DNA from: Apiospora phragmitis
Lineage: Eukaryota > Ascomycota > Sordariomycetes > Amphisphaeriales > Apiosporaceae
Length of the DNA stretch: 64,000 nucleotides
Direction: 5' to 3'
NCBI GenBank assembly: GCA_038363925.1
Contig: JAQQWL010000005.1
Location: 3,286,001 to 3,350,000 of the forward strand
Below the pieces are notes generated by a model. That model made no database searches and was not told where the DNA came from. It saw only the letters and a list, made by a program, of their open reading frames with translations. The position numbers were made by a program, and so were the translations under genes. Shown piece by piece: positions 23,161-34,190 of the stretch (the first letter of the stretch is position 1; every line of letters starts with the position of its first letter).

Positions 23161-24599
23161 ATGTATCTGCTGCGTCTAGCGCTATGCGCTACCAGTCTAC
23201 TGTCTGTGGCCAACGGCAAAAGCTGCTATATTCCTAAACCAACCGACGGAACGGACTTGCTGGCGGAGCAAAGCCTGTGCAAGCTCCGCGATGCCGTTGC
23301 AAACAGGTCGCTACGGCAGAAGCTGGCCGAAAAAGACGTAACCCAAACCTGTACATTGGAAAATGCCTCCATCAGAAGGGAATAGTAAGTGCTTCTGTGT
23401 GTTCCGTCTCCCTGTCGTCGTCCGTTTGGCACTAGAAACCCTTCCAATCACAACCCTTTACGGGGAAACCACCCGACTGACTTATCTCGCACACAGCTCG
23501 ACCTTGACCAGCAACGAGAAGCTCGCCTACACCAGCGCCATCAAGTGCCTGATGGCCAAACCCGCGCGGACTCCGCTAGACCTGGCTCCCGGCGTGCGGT
23601 CGCGCTACGACGACTTCGTGGCCACGCACATCAACGCGACCGCCACGATCCACTTCACCGGCAACTTCCTGAGCTGGCACCGGTACTACATTTGGGCCTT
23701 CGAGACGGCGCTGCGGGACGAGTGCGGCTACGACGGGTTCCTGCCCTACTGGAACTGGGGCAAGTCAGCGCGGGACCCGGCTGGTTCCCCGTACATGGAT
23801 GGCAGCGCGACGTCCCAGGGCGGCAACGGCGCGTACGCGGCCCACAACTGCACGCCTGCGCTCATTAGCGGGAAGGGGTGCATCCCTGCTGGACGAGGTG
23901 GCGGGTGTATGGAGACGGGGCCCTATGCGGGACTGGTCGCGAACTTGTCGGCGACGGGCCCGACGTTCCCGGGGATCCGGACGGGGCTGCGGCCCTTGGG
24001 GTACCAGCCGCGATGCGTGAAGCGGGATATCTCGTCATGGGTGTCGTGCCAGTGGTCTACCGACGCCCAGTCTGTCGACCTCCTGACCAACCCGGCCTAC
24101 CAGGCGGACATCCGCGCCTTCCAGGACCGTCTTCAGGGCGGCAACCTCTCGAACATCTTCAACTCTTCGTTCTTCGGAGTGCATACCGCCGGCCACTTCA
24201 CCTGGGGTGGCGATCCGGGCGGTGATGTGAGTAACTTCCAGCTTTCCCCCCTTCCAAGTACACTCTTCTCATGCCATATTGAGTCCGCACCCACCGCAAA
24301 GTGGTAAAACAACTCCCGTGAGCTGACACACTCGGATGTCCCAGGTCGCCAACTTCCCCGGCGACCCTATGTTCTGGCTACACCATGGTCAGATCGATCG
24401 GACGTGGTGGATCTGGCAGAACCAGAAGCCGCTTGAACGCCTCTTCCAGATGGCCGGCACGCGAACCCTCTTGAACTACCCTGCCAGCGCAAACGCCAGC
24501 ATCGAGGACTTGCTGGAGCTGCACTACACGGCACCGGCCAGCGCCGTCAAGAACCACCTCAGCTCCATGGGCGGTCGATACTGCTACATTTACTCGTAG
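23161..24599 (+). CDS. secreted short-type tyrosinase
   Basis: Type-3 copper oxidase of 402 residues that would hydroxylate monophenols and oxidise catechols to quinones, outside the cell. Three exons: 23161-23384, 23497-24226, 24345-24599; introns of 112 and 118 bp. The N-terminus MYLLRLALCATSLLSVANG is a signal peptide. Copper site A: His in VATHIN (about 119), IHFTG (about 127) and LSWHR (about 136). Copper site B: HTAGH (about 304 and 308) and the His pair in FWLHHGQIDR (about 331). Cysteine-rich between the sites. Several N-glycosylation sequons. There is no C-terminal extension such as the one that keeps the long intracellular fungal enzymes latent, so this belongs to the short secreted class. 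ATG 23161 chosen because it starts the signal peptide; nine bases upstream there is only a TTG. The frame is intact. Confidence 0.93.
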
Positions 24600-25497
24600 A
24601 CTTATGCGCGGCAAAAGAGCTAGAGTGTAGTAGATGGCGAATAGACCAAGGCGCAATTTCTCTGGTTTTAATATCTCTATTGTAAAGCTACGCACTTGCT
24701 TCGTGTAACTAGGAAAAAAAAAAAAAGAAAACTATTAATACGTTTAGCAATATACCCCGCTAACTTTAGCTTCGCCAGACCTTCTTGCAGGTATATTAAC
24801 GGAGCAAGTACCTCGGCCTCATCATATCGCACATTTACTCAGAGGGTGTAGATATGCAGGGTAGGACAGGGTCTTGTAACCACTTATCCTGCAAGCCTCA
24901 CGCTTCACCTACAATTTTCAGTTCAAAGATCAGCATCAATGATCCAACTCAACTCTGCCTTGTCGACCCGAAAGCCTGTAGGTCTTGAGGCGTGTTCCGA
25001 AAGACCGAAGCTGCAGGCTTATGGACCAGTCGCTGTGGTGCAACCGCGACCGCCTCACTGGCTTGCGACTCGCAAGCCTGTGTGTCCAGTGATTAGCTAC
25101 TGACTTATCGCCAATGCCGCCACCATGCAAGGTGTGGTTACACTATATGAGGCGGCCGCATCAACTGGCTGTCGCCGCTAGGCATAACGCTAGGCATACT
25201 GCTTCCTGAAGCATCATTTTAAAAATAGAGCAGGCCAGCCGGGCCAAATGGGGGACAGGATACAACATTTTCTGGTCATTCTTACTTGCGTTTCTTTGAC
25301 TGTCGCGGAACTTCTTCTAGAGTCTCATCAGTACACTGCCTTCATTCAGCTAAGAAAGTGCTGTGATCTGACATCCTTATTTTCAACCTTCATGATCGAT
25401 CATTCATCAGTATAACTCCCGTTAAATCACTATTACCTCCCTACCAATCCATACTACGCAAGAAGACACTACGCCCCGGTGCGTGCACCTTGCGAAG
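24600..25497. other. intergenic stretch
   Basis: Between tyrosinase and the AAA-HET gene. Contains an A-run of 12 or more bases near 24714. No gene recognised. Confidence 0.5.
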
Positions 25498-28400
25498 ATG
25501 TCTGATCCCGAAGTAGACGTACCGGCCTGGTTCGTCGACAAATGCGTGTGGACGTCATCGCAGCTGAGTGAGCAGAATATACGCCTGGTCATACGGGAGC
25601 CAGATCCATTTTGATCAGAGTTATTGTTGACGCCATCTTACTCGGTGTGGCATTGTTCTTACCGTATCGACTGCTTCATGGGTTTCTTGTCTATATGGGA
25701 GTGCTGACACCATGGCTTCTGTTCACTGCGGCAAAATTACGACCTTAACACAGAGTTCTATTCTTCAAGCATATTTTGTTGTATATGTTAGCACAGTCTA
25801 ATACTCCATCTACGCCAAGAACTAGCTTCACTCACAACGGGGTCGTGTTGAGATTTGTCCGCCGCGGTGGAGGTGGTCATCAGTTTCTGAATTCAGTGGT
25901 GGCATATTTCGCTCGAGATATCGGTATTGACCTCATAGTATTGAGCAATGGCACCGTAAAAAACCTGATGGATCATTACAACCGGTCTCAAAAGGCACCA
26001 CTCTCTACTGCAAGGTTTTCAGAGACGTTAAGAAACCAGAATCCTGTAGGTGGCCAACGATATGGAGCTTGATGAACCTACCCTTCCTAACAAAAACTTC
26101 CATAGGGATTTATTGAGAACTACTGGAGCAATGCACAAGCATTCTTCAACAGTGCCTTGGGGAAAGGACGACGCGCCGAGAAGTCACAAGATTTGAATAT
26201 CTCGCCAGATCCCGTCATTATCCTTCTTGATGATATGATATGCTCATGACATCGGCCTCATTACAATCACATATTATCCCTATCATGAAAAAGGCCTTTT
26301 CAGCGACAGAGCAGCGAGACTCGGTTCTTGTTATTGTGACGGATCAGTCCGATGAAGGAGAGTTTCACATAAGTTTCGGCAGGTATCTGCATGTGCCAAC
26401 TTACCCAACTCCAGATTCCGACTTCGAAGCACTCTCGAGATTTGTTACCAATCCCGCAAGGGATTCCATCGAAATAACACCACTGGAAACCGATGCCCAG
26501 TTCGCATTATTGGGGAAGGATGACGAGCATCATGCTCTGAAGGCAGTTAAATCACATAACATCCACGCTTTAAAGTACGAAGTGGCTTCAAGACGGGGAA
26601 GGGACATTCCATCACTTGTCCAGCCATACACCCATTGGCAGCTACCAGAAGATAGTCACAGTTGGCAGATTCTCACAAAATTTCCCCTGTCTGCCTACCA
26701 AGTGGAATCTATCGCCAACCTAGTTTTACAGAGCCTCGGTATCGAGAGCCTCGATATCGAGAGCATCGATTACGCCATTTCCAACATTATGGACTATTTA
26801 TATCATCAGGATCAGAATCTGCACCCATGGAAGTCTGCTGAGAAAGACGATGTACTGAGCAAGGAGAAGACAAATAACGACAAGGGATTGGATTCCAAAG
26901 AGACATCGGATTCCAACAATGATGATATACAGAGCGACAAGGAATCAGGTGCCCGCGAGACGTCGGACCGTTTTCCTTTACGTTTTCCTTTCCCTTTCGG
27001 AGAAGACGCCAGCGAGGCATCGGATGAAGAAGAGAATACGAGTGATGGTGAAAAAATTAGTGAGGGATCAAATGATGTTGAACTGAGATGGTCGGAAAAG
27101 GTCCGAGACGTCATCCAGGAAATTGAGCAGCATGAGCAGCATGAGCAGCACGGTTGCTGCAAATTTGAGTATGAAGCAAAGCTCTTGGGCTCTTTGGTCA
27201 ATCCTGGTAAGTAATAGCACCCATGCTTTTCATTATTCTTGATACACCGAAGGCACTGACTTACATATACCAGCCCAAGTTCATGATATTTGGGATGCTG
27301 TTGCACTTGAGCCCGACGTCAGAAACAACATTCTACGTATGATGACATTCAACATCGAGAAACCCGTGGCATATGGGATTCTGAAGAAGGCTCAGGTCAG
27401 GGGCGCACTTCTTTATGGACCACCAGGCACTGGCAAGACACATCTTGCACGGGTTCTAGCAAAAGAGTCGAAATCCACGATGATTCAGGTCTCAGCTGCG
27501 GAAGTTGAGGACAAGTACGTAGGCGAGACCGAGAAGAACATCAAGGCTCTGTTCAACCTTGGAAGGATGGTGTCTCCTTCCATCATCTTTATCGACGAGG
27601 CCGACTCCTTATTCCGGACGCGCACTGGCAACAATTGGGGCTATGACATAAGTCGCGTAAATCAGCTGTTGGCCGAGTCTGGCGGCTTGACGAAAGATGA
27701 AAAAGTCCCGGCCTTTTCTCATTCTGGCAACAAATTACCCAAATAATTTCGACCATGCGGTACTACGACGCATCCCAGGAAGAATATACCTTGGGCCCCC
27801 ATCATTGGAAGTCCGAGAGGAGTTGTTACGCATATACCTACGCGAAGAACGTATCGAAAGCTCAGGAATTCTTCCAGATCTCGCCAGCATGACCGCTGAG
27901 TACTCAGGCTCTGATCACAGAACGCTGTGCATCCACGCGGCAACTAGCTCTCAGTCTGAACTCGAATCACTAGGCGAAGGTGTTTTGGGTAAAAGGAGAG
28001 TAATCAAGATGGTCCACTTCCGAGAAGCACTACAGGCGAATAGCCCAAATATAACGCGGGGCGCCATGAAGGAGATTGAGCGGTTTGCTGCCGAATTTGA
28101 TCGCCAGAGTTTGGAAAGCATTAGGGCCTACTTCTATCCAAAGGAACCGATTTCTGCGATCAAATCTTCGAATCCACCTATTTCAAGCCCGGTCCTGACT
28201 TCTAATCCAAAGCAAGTTGCCAATACAAAACGAAGATCAGAGCTGAGCAACGACAGAAACACCAATGTCACCGAGGTACCCGTCATCGCCTCTATGGTAA
28301 ATGATACAGCCAACATCAAGCTTGGCCCCTGTACACCGACTTCTCCATTTCAGCCACTTGACAGTACCCTTCCAGAGATTAGAGTTCTGGAGCTGGTCGA

Positions 28401-30460
28401 GCCCGCAACTCCAACCAGAAAACCACATTGTAGACTACGAACAGTCACATTGCAGCCCGGCCTAGAATTTACCGCTCTGTCATACATGTGGGGTGATCCT
28501 GCTTTGAATGAAGAGATCATTCTCAATGAAGAGCCCTTACGCATCACGAAAAGCCTTGCTAATGCATTGCGATGGGTCAAGCATCACTGGCAGCAGTACT
28601 TTCCCGGCCAAGACCGCTCCGAGTTCTGTATCTGGGCAGATGCTGTCTGTATCAATCAAGAGGACAACACCGAAAAGAGTTTCCAGGTCCCTTTGATGGG
28701 AAAAATATATGGCACGGCCGAACTTGTCATTTCCTTGATAGCGACACAAGATATCGCCATCAAGTTTGCGTTGAGGACATATCACAATCTCTGGAAGGTC
28801 CTAGCCAGTGATTCCACAGCCCCTATGAGCTTGGATGAGCTCACAGATCAAGAATGGATGAAACGAGTCCCTTACCTGACCCCAAGGGGTGATGATGATA
28901 CGCAGGAAGAAGAAGCCGAGGGTACAATCTCTCCGGAACGATGTCCTCATTGTTCACTTTCAACTTCATTACATTACGCCCCTAACATGACGGAAGCCGA
29001 ATTTGCAAGATATTGCAACGCACGAGGCGAGAATCCAACATGTATCTCTGCCCAGCTAATGGGGCTACTACCTTATTGGCGTCGAGTCTGGATGTTCCAA
29101 GAGATTGTTCTAGGAAAGAATCTCCTTCTCATATGCGACGACGCGTCCCTGGATTTTAAGGTTGCCGAAGACTTCACACAGACCCTCCAGCTCGCAAGGG
29201 CTGCTTCGTATTGGTCCGAAAGTGAGAATCATCCACATTGGAAACAGCCTGAGGGGTGGTGTGCTGAGTGCTGGGATTTCACTAATGCTTTTTCCTCTCC
29301 TTCATCGAGCCTCGGCGACAACTGTTCGGGACCGACACGGGAAATTCAGATTTCCATGAGATCGCAATGAATACATATTGTAAGAGAATCAATCTACAGG
29401 CTACGAATCCCAGGGATCTCGTGTATGGTTTGCTTGGATTAAGCAAGCTCGACGTTGAAGTCGACTAGAGAAAGAGCCTAGGCCATGTCTAAGGAGACTA
29501 TGCCCGCTACTGGATCGAATCACCAGTGCATTTACCACATGAGAAAGAAGGTCTGTCACGGGAGAGAGTGATACAGCGCTATCATTTTCTGCTTTATGGT
29601 GGTATCGACGCATGGCCGGATGATACGAGCATTCCTTCTTGGGCTCCGAACTTCCAGAACCCTCTAGGAAGGGTATCTGACCATATCAAGTTCCCCCGAG
29701 ATGGTTTCAAAGCGCCTTTGTTTCCAGGCGAACCATCTGAGAAAATCGAATATCTGGAACTTATTCTTACCAGAATTTCCATCCAACGAATAACGAGAAA
29801 CGCCCGCATCATCCTGCGCTCCGAAGAATCTGTGAATATACCGTACAAAGTTCACAAAGAATTTCTAAACCACCTTCGCGATCTATTTTTACAGGATCGA
29901 AAATATGTTACTGGTATACCCATACTACAAACCGTATTCAGAGCTTTAAGTCGGAAAGACGAGCCCGTAATATCTCCTAATATCGCACTAGAGATGGCAG
30001 ACATCTTTCTAGCGCTCATGAATACTGCGGGCTATGACGAGAAAGGCCGAATATTCGATTCGAGCTTTCAGCTGCCATTTACTAATGATAAAGAGGCAAT
30101 CGGTTGGTTTAAACATTGGTGTCATCCCTGAACGAATTGACGTGGCCGAACTTCCACTCCCTACACGATTCACATTGAATACACCAGCAAAGGTCGATCA
30201 CACTATGGAGCGGAACCTACAGACATATCGTTTTTTTTCAGACCGAAGACGGGTACCTGGGTCTAGGGCCAACAAGCTTAGCCCTGGATGACGAGCTATG
30301 TCTGTTCCACTACTGCACCTTACCAGTCATACTGCGGAAGGAGGGAGACCACTATACATATGTCGGACCATGTTGGGTTGTGGGCCTCAAAATCCCGTAT
30401 GAGATGAAAAGACTTCAAGACTTGGGTCGGGTTGAAGAGCGTCGGTTTGTAATAAGATAG
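25498..30460 (+). pseudogene. AAA ATPase fused to a HET domain, multiply interrupted
   Basis: About 1,600 codons if repaired. Order: short N-terminus, hydrophobic membrane-like segment (ILLGVALFLPYRLL, near 25640), region with RFVRRGGGGHQFL, Asp/Glu/Ser-rich linker with three EQH repeats (near 27125), AAA core with Walker A GPPGTGKTHL, Walker B IIFIDEAD, sensor-1 LILATN and RRIPGR arginine finger, then HET domain: ALSYMWGD, WADAVCINQEDNTEK, WRRVWMFQE, NPRDLVYGLLGL and late DGYLGLGP. AAA end and HET start lie in one uninterrupted ORF (27697-29370), so the fusion is directly visible. Introns 26046-26105 and 27207-27273. Lesions: T-run 25609-25612, TAA 25746-25748, shift near 26236, extra C at 27707-27709, shift near 29310, TAG and TAA near 29467 and 29492, shift near 30115, T8 run 30231-30238. 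HET proteins trigger incompatibility cell death; AAA of this type resembles membrane-anchored protein extractors. Present copy is probably dead. Confidence 0.82.
27123..27150 (+). repeat. three tandem 9-bp units in the AAA-HET linker
   Basis: The unit GAGCAGCAT is repeated three times and encodes Glu-Gln-His triplets in the acidic linker before the AAA core. Length polymorphism between strains is likely. Confidence 0.8.
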
Positions 30461-31255
30461 TGGGGGAGGAGTTGAAGCGAGGTTTACTTTCATGACTTGG
30501 CTGTTTCTTTCTGTTGGGCACATGGTAGCAAGTATGTGGCTGTTGTTCAAGGTCCAAAAGGGGGGCGTTGGATGGAGTTAGTTGGTTGGTTGTATTGTTT
30601 AACGTCTAGGGGGCGGCTTCCTTTTCTTTCATCTTTTGTGACTTTTCCCTGATTCAATACCGCTCCAATCTTCTGATGGGTATAGAACGTGCTATTTATA
30701 ACGTATATATATACACGCAATAGCATCTTATTCCTCTTGGCTGCTTTATCCACTTAGTTTTGAAAACCCGGCCTGACCTTGAGCGATGCTTTCCGATTCC
30801 CCCCCCCCCCCTCTTCCTAAGCCGATGTCGCCTCCCAATAACAGCAAGTCCTGCCTCGACGGGGCAGGTAACGCCGACGTTTCGGAGCTCTCAGTGGACC
30901 GTAGCACCCTGAGAGATGCAGTGACGGCCTTCCTGGTTGCAATCATGTATATTTAATCATTCTCACGGCAGCCATCCATGATGGATTCATATCTTGCTCC
31001 TAACAGAGCTGTATAAAGTAAGACTGAACGAGTGACTCCTAGAATCAGACTTATTCTAAATAAGAACTAAAGATACGTTCAAGAGATCCTAAGCCTACAG
31101 AATTCCCACGAATGAAATCCTTCAATGCCACTCATTTTGCACCACATGCCCCAGTCTGCGTACCATAGAAAGCCGACATCACCCTATCAACTGCCCAAGA
31201 GGTCCAGATCGTAACTCGCATCTTCACACGAAAGCAGGTACTGTACCCATGAGCT
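30461..31255. other. intergenic stretch
   Basis: Downstream of the AAA-HET gene. Contains a run of 13 C at 30799-30811. No gene recognised. Confidence 0.5.
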
Positions 31256-31849
31256 TAACAATGACCAGCATAGTGAAGCTGCTTGAAATCTAGGTTTGCA
31301 GCAACATCCTTGTTGGCATACTGCATGATATTGTCCAGATTAGGACACTTGGCGGATTCTCATGCATTGATTCGATTCGATAGTCGTAAAAGTTCGGCAG
31401 GCAGGCGAAGAAAGCAATCATTCGGTTTCAGGATGATCTGGAGGACGCCGCCGCTAGACTCGGCCCAGGCCTGGACCGCCCTTAGCACGGCCTGGACGTC
31501 ATCTGCGGGAGCAAAAGCCGTTGAGCACGAGGGTGAAGCCCACATCACCCTGGGACGCACCCGATCCGTACATGTCGCCCTTTTGTGTGGCGTGTCGAAA
31601 GAGGAAAGCGGCACGTTGGTGGGCTTGCGCGGTGGCCGACATGGGGTTGAAGAAATTGGCCATGGTCTCGTAGACGATGGCGGCCGGCGCGTCCACGGTC
31701 ATTTTGGATAAGTTGTCGATGATGCCTCGGGGGAAACTCAGCCCCGTCATGAACACGAACTTGCCGCTGGGCGACCACCATAGCCGCATCAGATATCTAG
31801 AGTGTACAGGAGCCCGATCAAGCATGCCAATCAAGCTAGACCGCTGCAT
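31256..31849 (-). pseudogene. broken gene of unrecognised family
   Basis: A coding-like stretch on the minus strand. The first frame from 31849 contains RLWWSPSGKFVFMTGLSFP, VYETMANFFNPM and KGDMYGSGASQGDVGFTLVLNG. At the AAAA run 31513-31516 (plus strand) the frame shifts by one base and then continues with APADDVQAVLRAVQAWAES, ILKPNDCFLRLPAELLRLSNRIN. An in-frame TGA at 31360-31362 stands where a Trp codon would fit, and the frame stays open after it until a TAA at about 31256, ending HYAGHC. The phrases look like real protein, but I do not recognise the family. One indel plus one nonsense codon, and no obvious start domain, suggest the C-terminal part of a dead gene. Confidence 0.4.
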
Positions 31850-32209
31850 TACTCCTAGACCTTCTTTTTAAACCTTTCAACTCGAAGAGAGTGATAATGA
31901 TTCTCTCTTATTTCATGGACTACATGCACACATACATATACACATGCTCTCGATTCTTTCTTAAATGCAGATGCTCGAGCCCGGCCCAATGGCCGCAGGT
32001 GTGCGACAGCTGAATTGGCTCAAGAGAACGTGGGTCAATTAACGAGCTGCCGTTGTCGGAACGGACGGCCCGACTTGCAGAGCCTTTGAGATCGTAAACA
32101 TCTGGCGCGCCACTTTTCCCCCTCTCTTTCGACCGTTCAATACTGTGGCCATTTGTTATTCAACAACTCACCGCGACCAGAATCCTGGTGGTAAGATCCA
32201 GGCAGAAAA

Positions 32210-33535
32210 ATGGGAAATGAGCACACTGAATACATTGAAGAGGTAGAGGTGCCTGTGGAAGCCATTCAAGCCGTCGATCCAGCAGTAGCTGAAAGTAAGT
32301 CGCGCATTCTATCTTGAAGTCTTCGAAATATGTAACTTATTGAGTACAGAGCTTCCGCCTGGTATTCAGATTGAGGGCATCTCGGAACATGGAGCAAGCT
32401 TCTGGACCCGCACCGCACGCCTAGACACCACCCTGGACGGAGTGATGAAGTCGTTCTTCCTCAAAGTAAGTGCATCAGTGTCATACGTCGTATTACGCAA
32501 CTCTGAAAATCTCAACGACCTCGTTTGGAGAGCGAGGTAGGAAGATGATGTCAGGCGAATATCACTGCATGAACAAGATCCATGCAGTGGTGCCGGACCT
32601 TGTCCCTGAGACAATAGCATGGGGCTCCTACTCGGATATACCAGATGTTCATTTCTTCCTCGCCGAGTTTCGTCCCATGACAGATGAGCTCCCAGATGTC
32701 GAAGTCTTCCCTGCAAGAATGGCTGAACTTCATCGCACGGCCACATCACCAGACGGAAAGTTTGGGTTTGATTTCACGACGTTCCATGGGAATACTCCAA
32801 TCGAACATGGATGGTCAGACACATGGGAAGACTATTTTACCAGAACGACGAAAGTACTGCTCGAGCTAGAGCAGGAGGCCCAGGGCCCGAATGAGGAAAT
32901 CAGGGGGCTCATGGTTCCCTTCTTCGGTAAAGTCGTCCCGCGGCTTCTCCGTCCACTGGAGACAGGTGGCCGATCGATCCAACCCTCTCTGATCCATGGC
33001 GACCTATGGGATGGAAATGCCTCGATGGACAGCGAAACCGAAATGCCAATCATCTTCGATGCTGCATCATTTTATGCACATAATGAATGTATGTACCCTG
33101 ATGCATATCTGCCATCTGTTTGACCCACTAAAATACTTATCTACAGATGAGCTGGGGGTCTGGAGGCAGCCCTGGAACAAAATTAAGAAGCCTTACCGAA
33201 TGCGGTACCATAAGCACTTTCCCAAGTCACAGCCGGAGGAAGATTACGACGACCGCAACGTACTGTATGCCACGTAGGTGAACTTCACACTCACTGATAC
33301 TGCTCGTATACTTATGCTCTCAACCTTGAACCAGCCGAGTTAACATACTGGACTCGATCCTGTACAAAGGGGATCCTAGTTACCGGGAGATGTAAGGCTT
33401 TAGATACTGAGGCTGGAGAAATTACGCATTTCGCTAACTCTACTTAGGCTGATCAATGGCATGAAGGGTCTTGTGGATAAGTTCCCTGGTGGTCTGGAGG
33501 AGTGGGAGGGGGCCCAAACGAGTCGCTCATATTGA
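32210..33535 (+). CDS. fructosamine-3-kinase-like (ketosamine kinase) protein
   Basis: Predicted small-molecule kinase of 342 residues with a protein-kinase-like fold. In this family the enzyme phosphorylates ketosamines on glycated proteins, which leads to deglycation. Six exons: 32210-32294, 32350-32465, 32533-33088, 33147-33273, 33335-33391, 33448-33535; introns of 55-67 bp, all phases agree and the sum is 343 codons. The catalytic loop is HGDLWDGN, matching the family HGDLWSGN motif; downstream is IIFDAASFYAHNEYELGV, equivalent to the D-P-A-x-x-Y-G-x-x-E metal-binding block with Asp retained. MAELHR in the middle matches the LA-x-LH motif. The ATP-binding Lys region is FFLKARGRKM-like, formed at the exon 2/3 junction. 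Note that exon 3 starting at CGA 32533 is needed for phase. No frame breaks. Confidence 0.88.
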
Positions 33536-33589
33536 TGCGGCTACTGTTTGGCCAGAGTATATAGGAAGGGGCAATGGTTGCCACATGGA

Positions 33590-34190
33590 CCACTAGAAAC
33601 CCTGGGATACGGTGTAACAACCCACACGACTCCAGTCAACTGCTGCTGGTTGTCGGAAACTCTCTACGGATATTCTCGTGGGGGAACCTCAGCAATATCA
33701 CAAGAGGGCCTGGCATCACTTTGTACACTAACATACCTTCCAACTTCGGGATAAGCAAGTTCTTTGGCAAGTATAATGGATCGACATTCGCTACGCTACA
33801 CTCTGAACTGAGTTATGCACGGTCTCACGTTCGATTATGCTTCTGGGATTGGCAAGATCTGGAGGCCAACGCCGAAGAAGACACGGTCCTACCCACCCAA
33901 GTCACACTGCAGCCAGTCGGTGGTCAGTTATCGACACTCATCCAGCAACATGGGTATGATTATTGGCTTCAAAGACGACACGATACACTTCCTAGATCAC
34001 GACGGCTGGATATGCTCCGTCCACATCAGTCACACCCAGCCCGATAGCTACGGACGTCACTTCTTCCTGCCCAACGACTGGCTCAGCACATATGATACCC
34101 TGAAATTTTTCATCACGTCGAAGAACGACGTCGTAATTGCCAAAGGACATGAGGTGGCGATTGTGAAACGCGGGCTTGAGTCCCCACAGA
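33590..34190 (+). pseudogene. C-terminal WD40-type tail of a STAND/NACHT-like protein (fragment)
   Basis: Plus-strand reading shows a beta-propeller-like end piece: QLLLVVGNSLRIFSWGNL, then a frame change at the GGG run 33952-33954, then IIGFKDDTIHFLDHDGWICSV, HFFLPNDWLST and a final EVAIVKRGLE. These phrases match the closing blades of large fungal NACHT/WD40-like proteins (flow: LDxxxWVCS, HFFIPxDW, EVAVIKRGL). No NACHT, start codon or upstream exon is present: the fructosamine-kinase-like gene ends just upstream at 33535. It is therefore an orphan fragment, also frameshifted once, overlapped on the other strand by the tail of the ORF that begins at 35608. Confidence 0.6.

Noticed and set aside
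15237..24599. Monooxygenase, membrane protein and tyrosinase as a secondary-metabolite cluster
   Set aside because: No backbone enzyme (PKS, NRPS, terpene cyclase), no pathway regulator, and a 3.4-kb gap; co-location alone is not enough.
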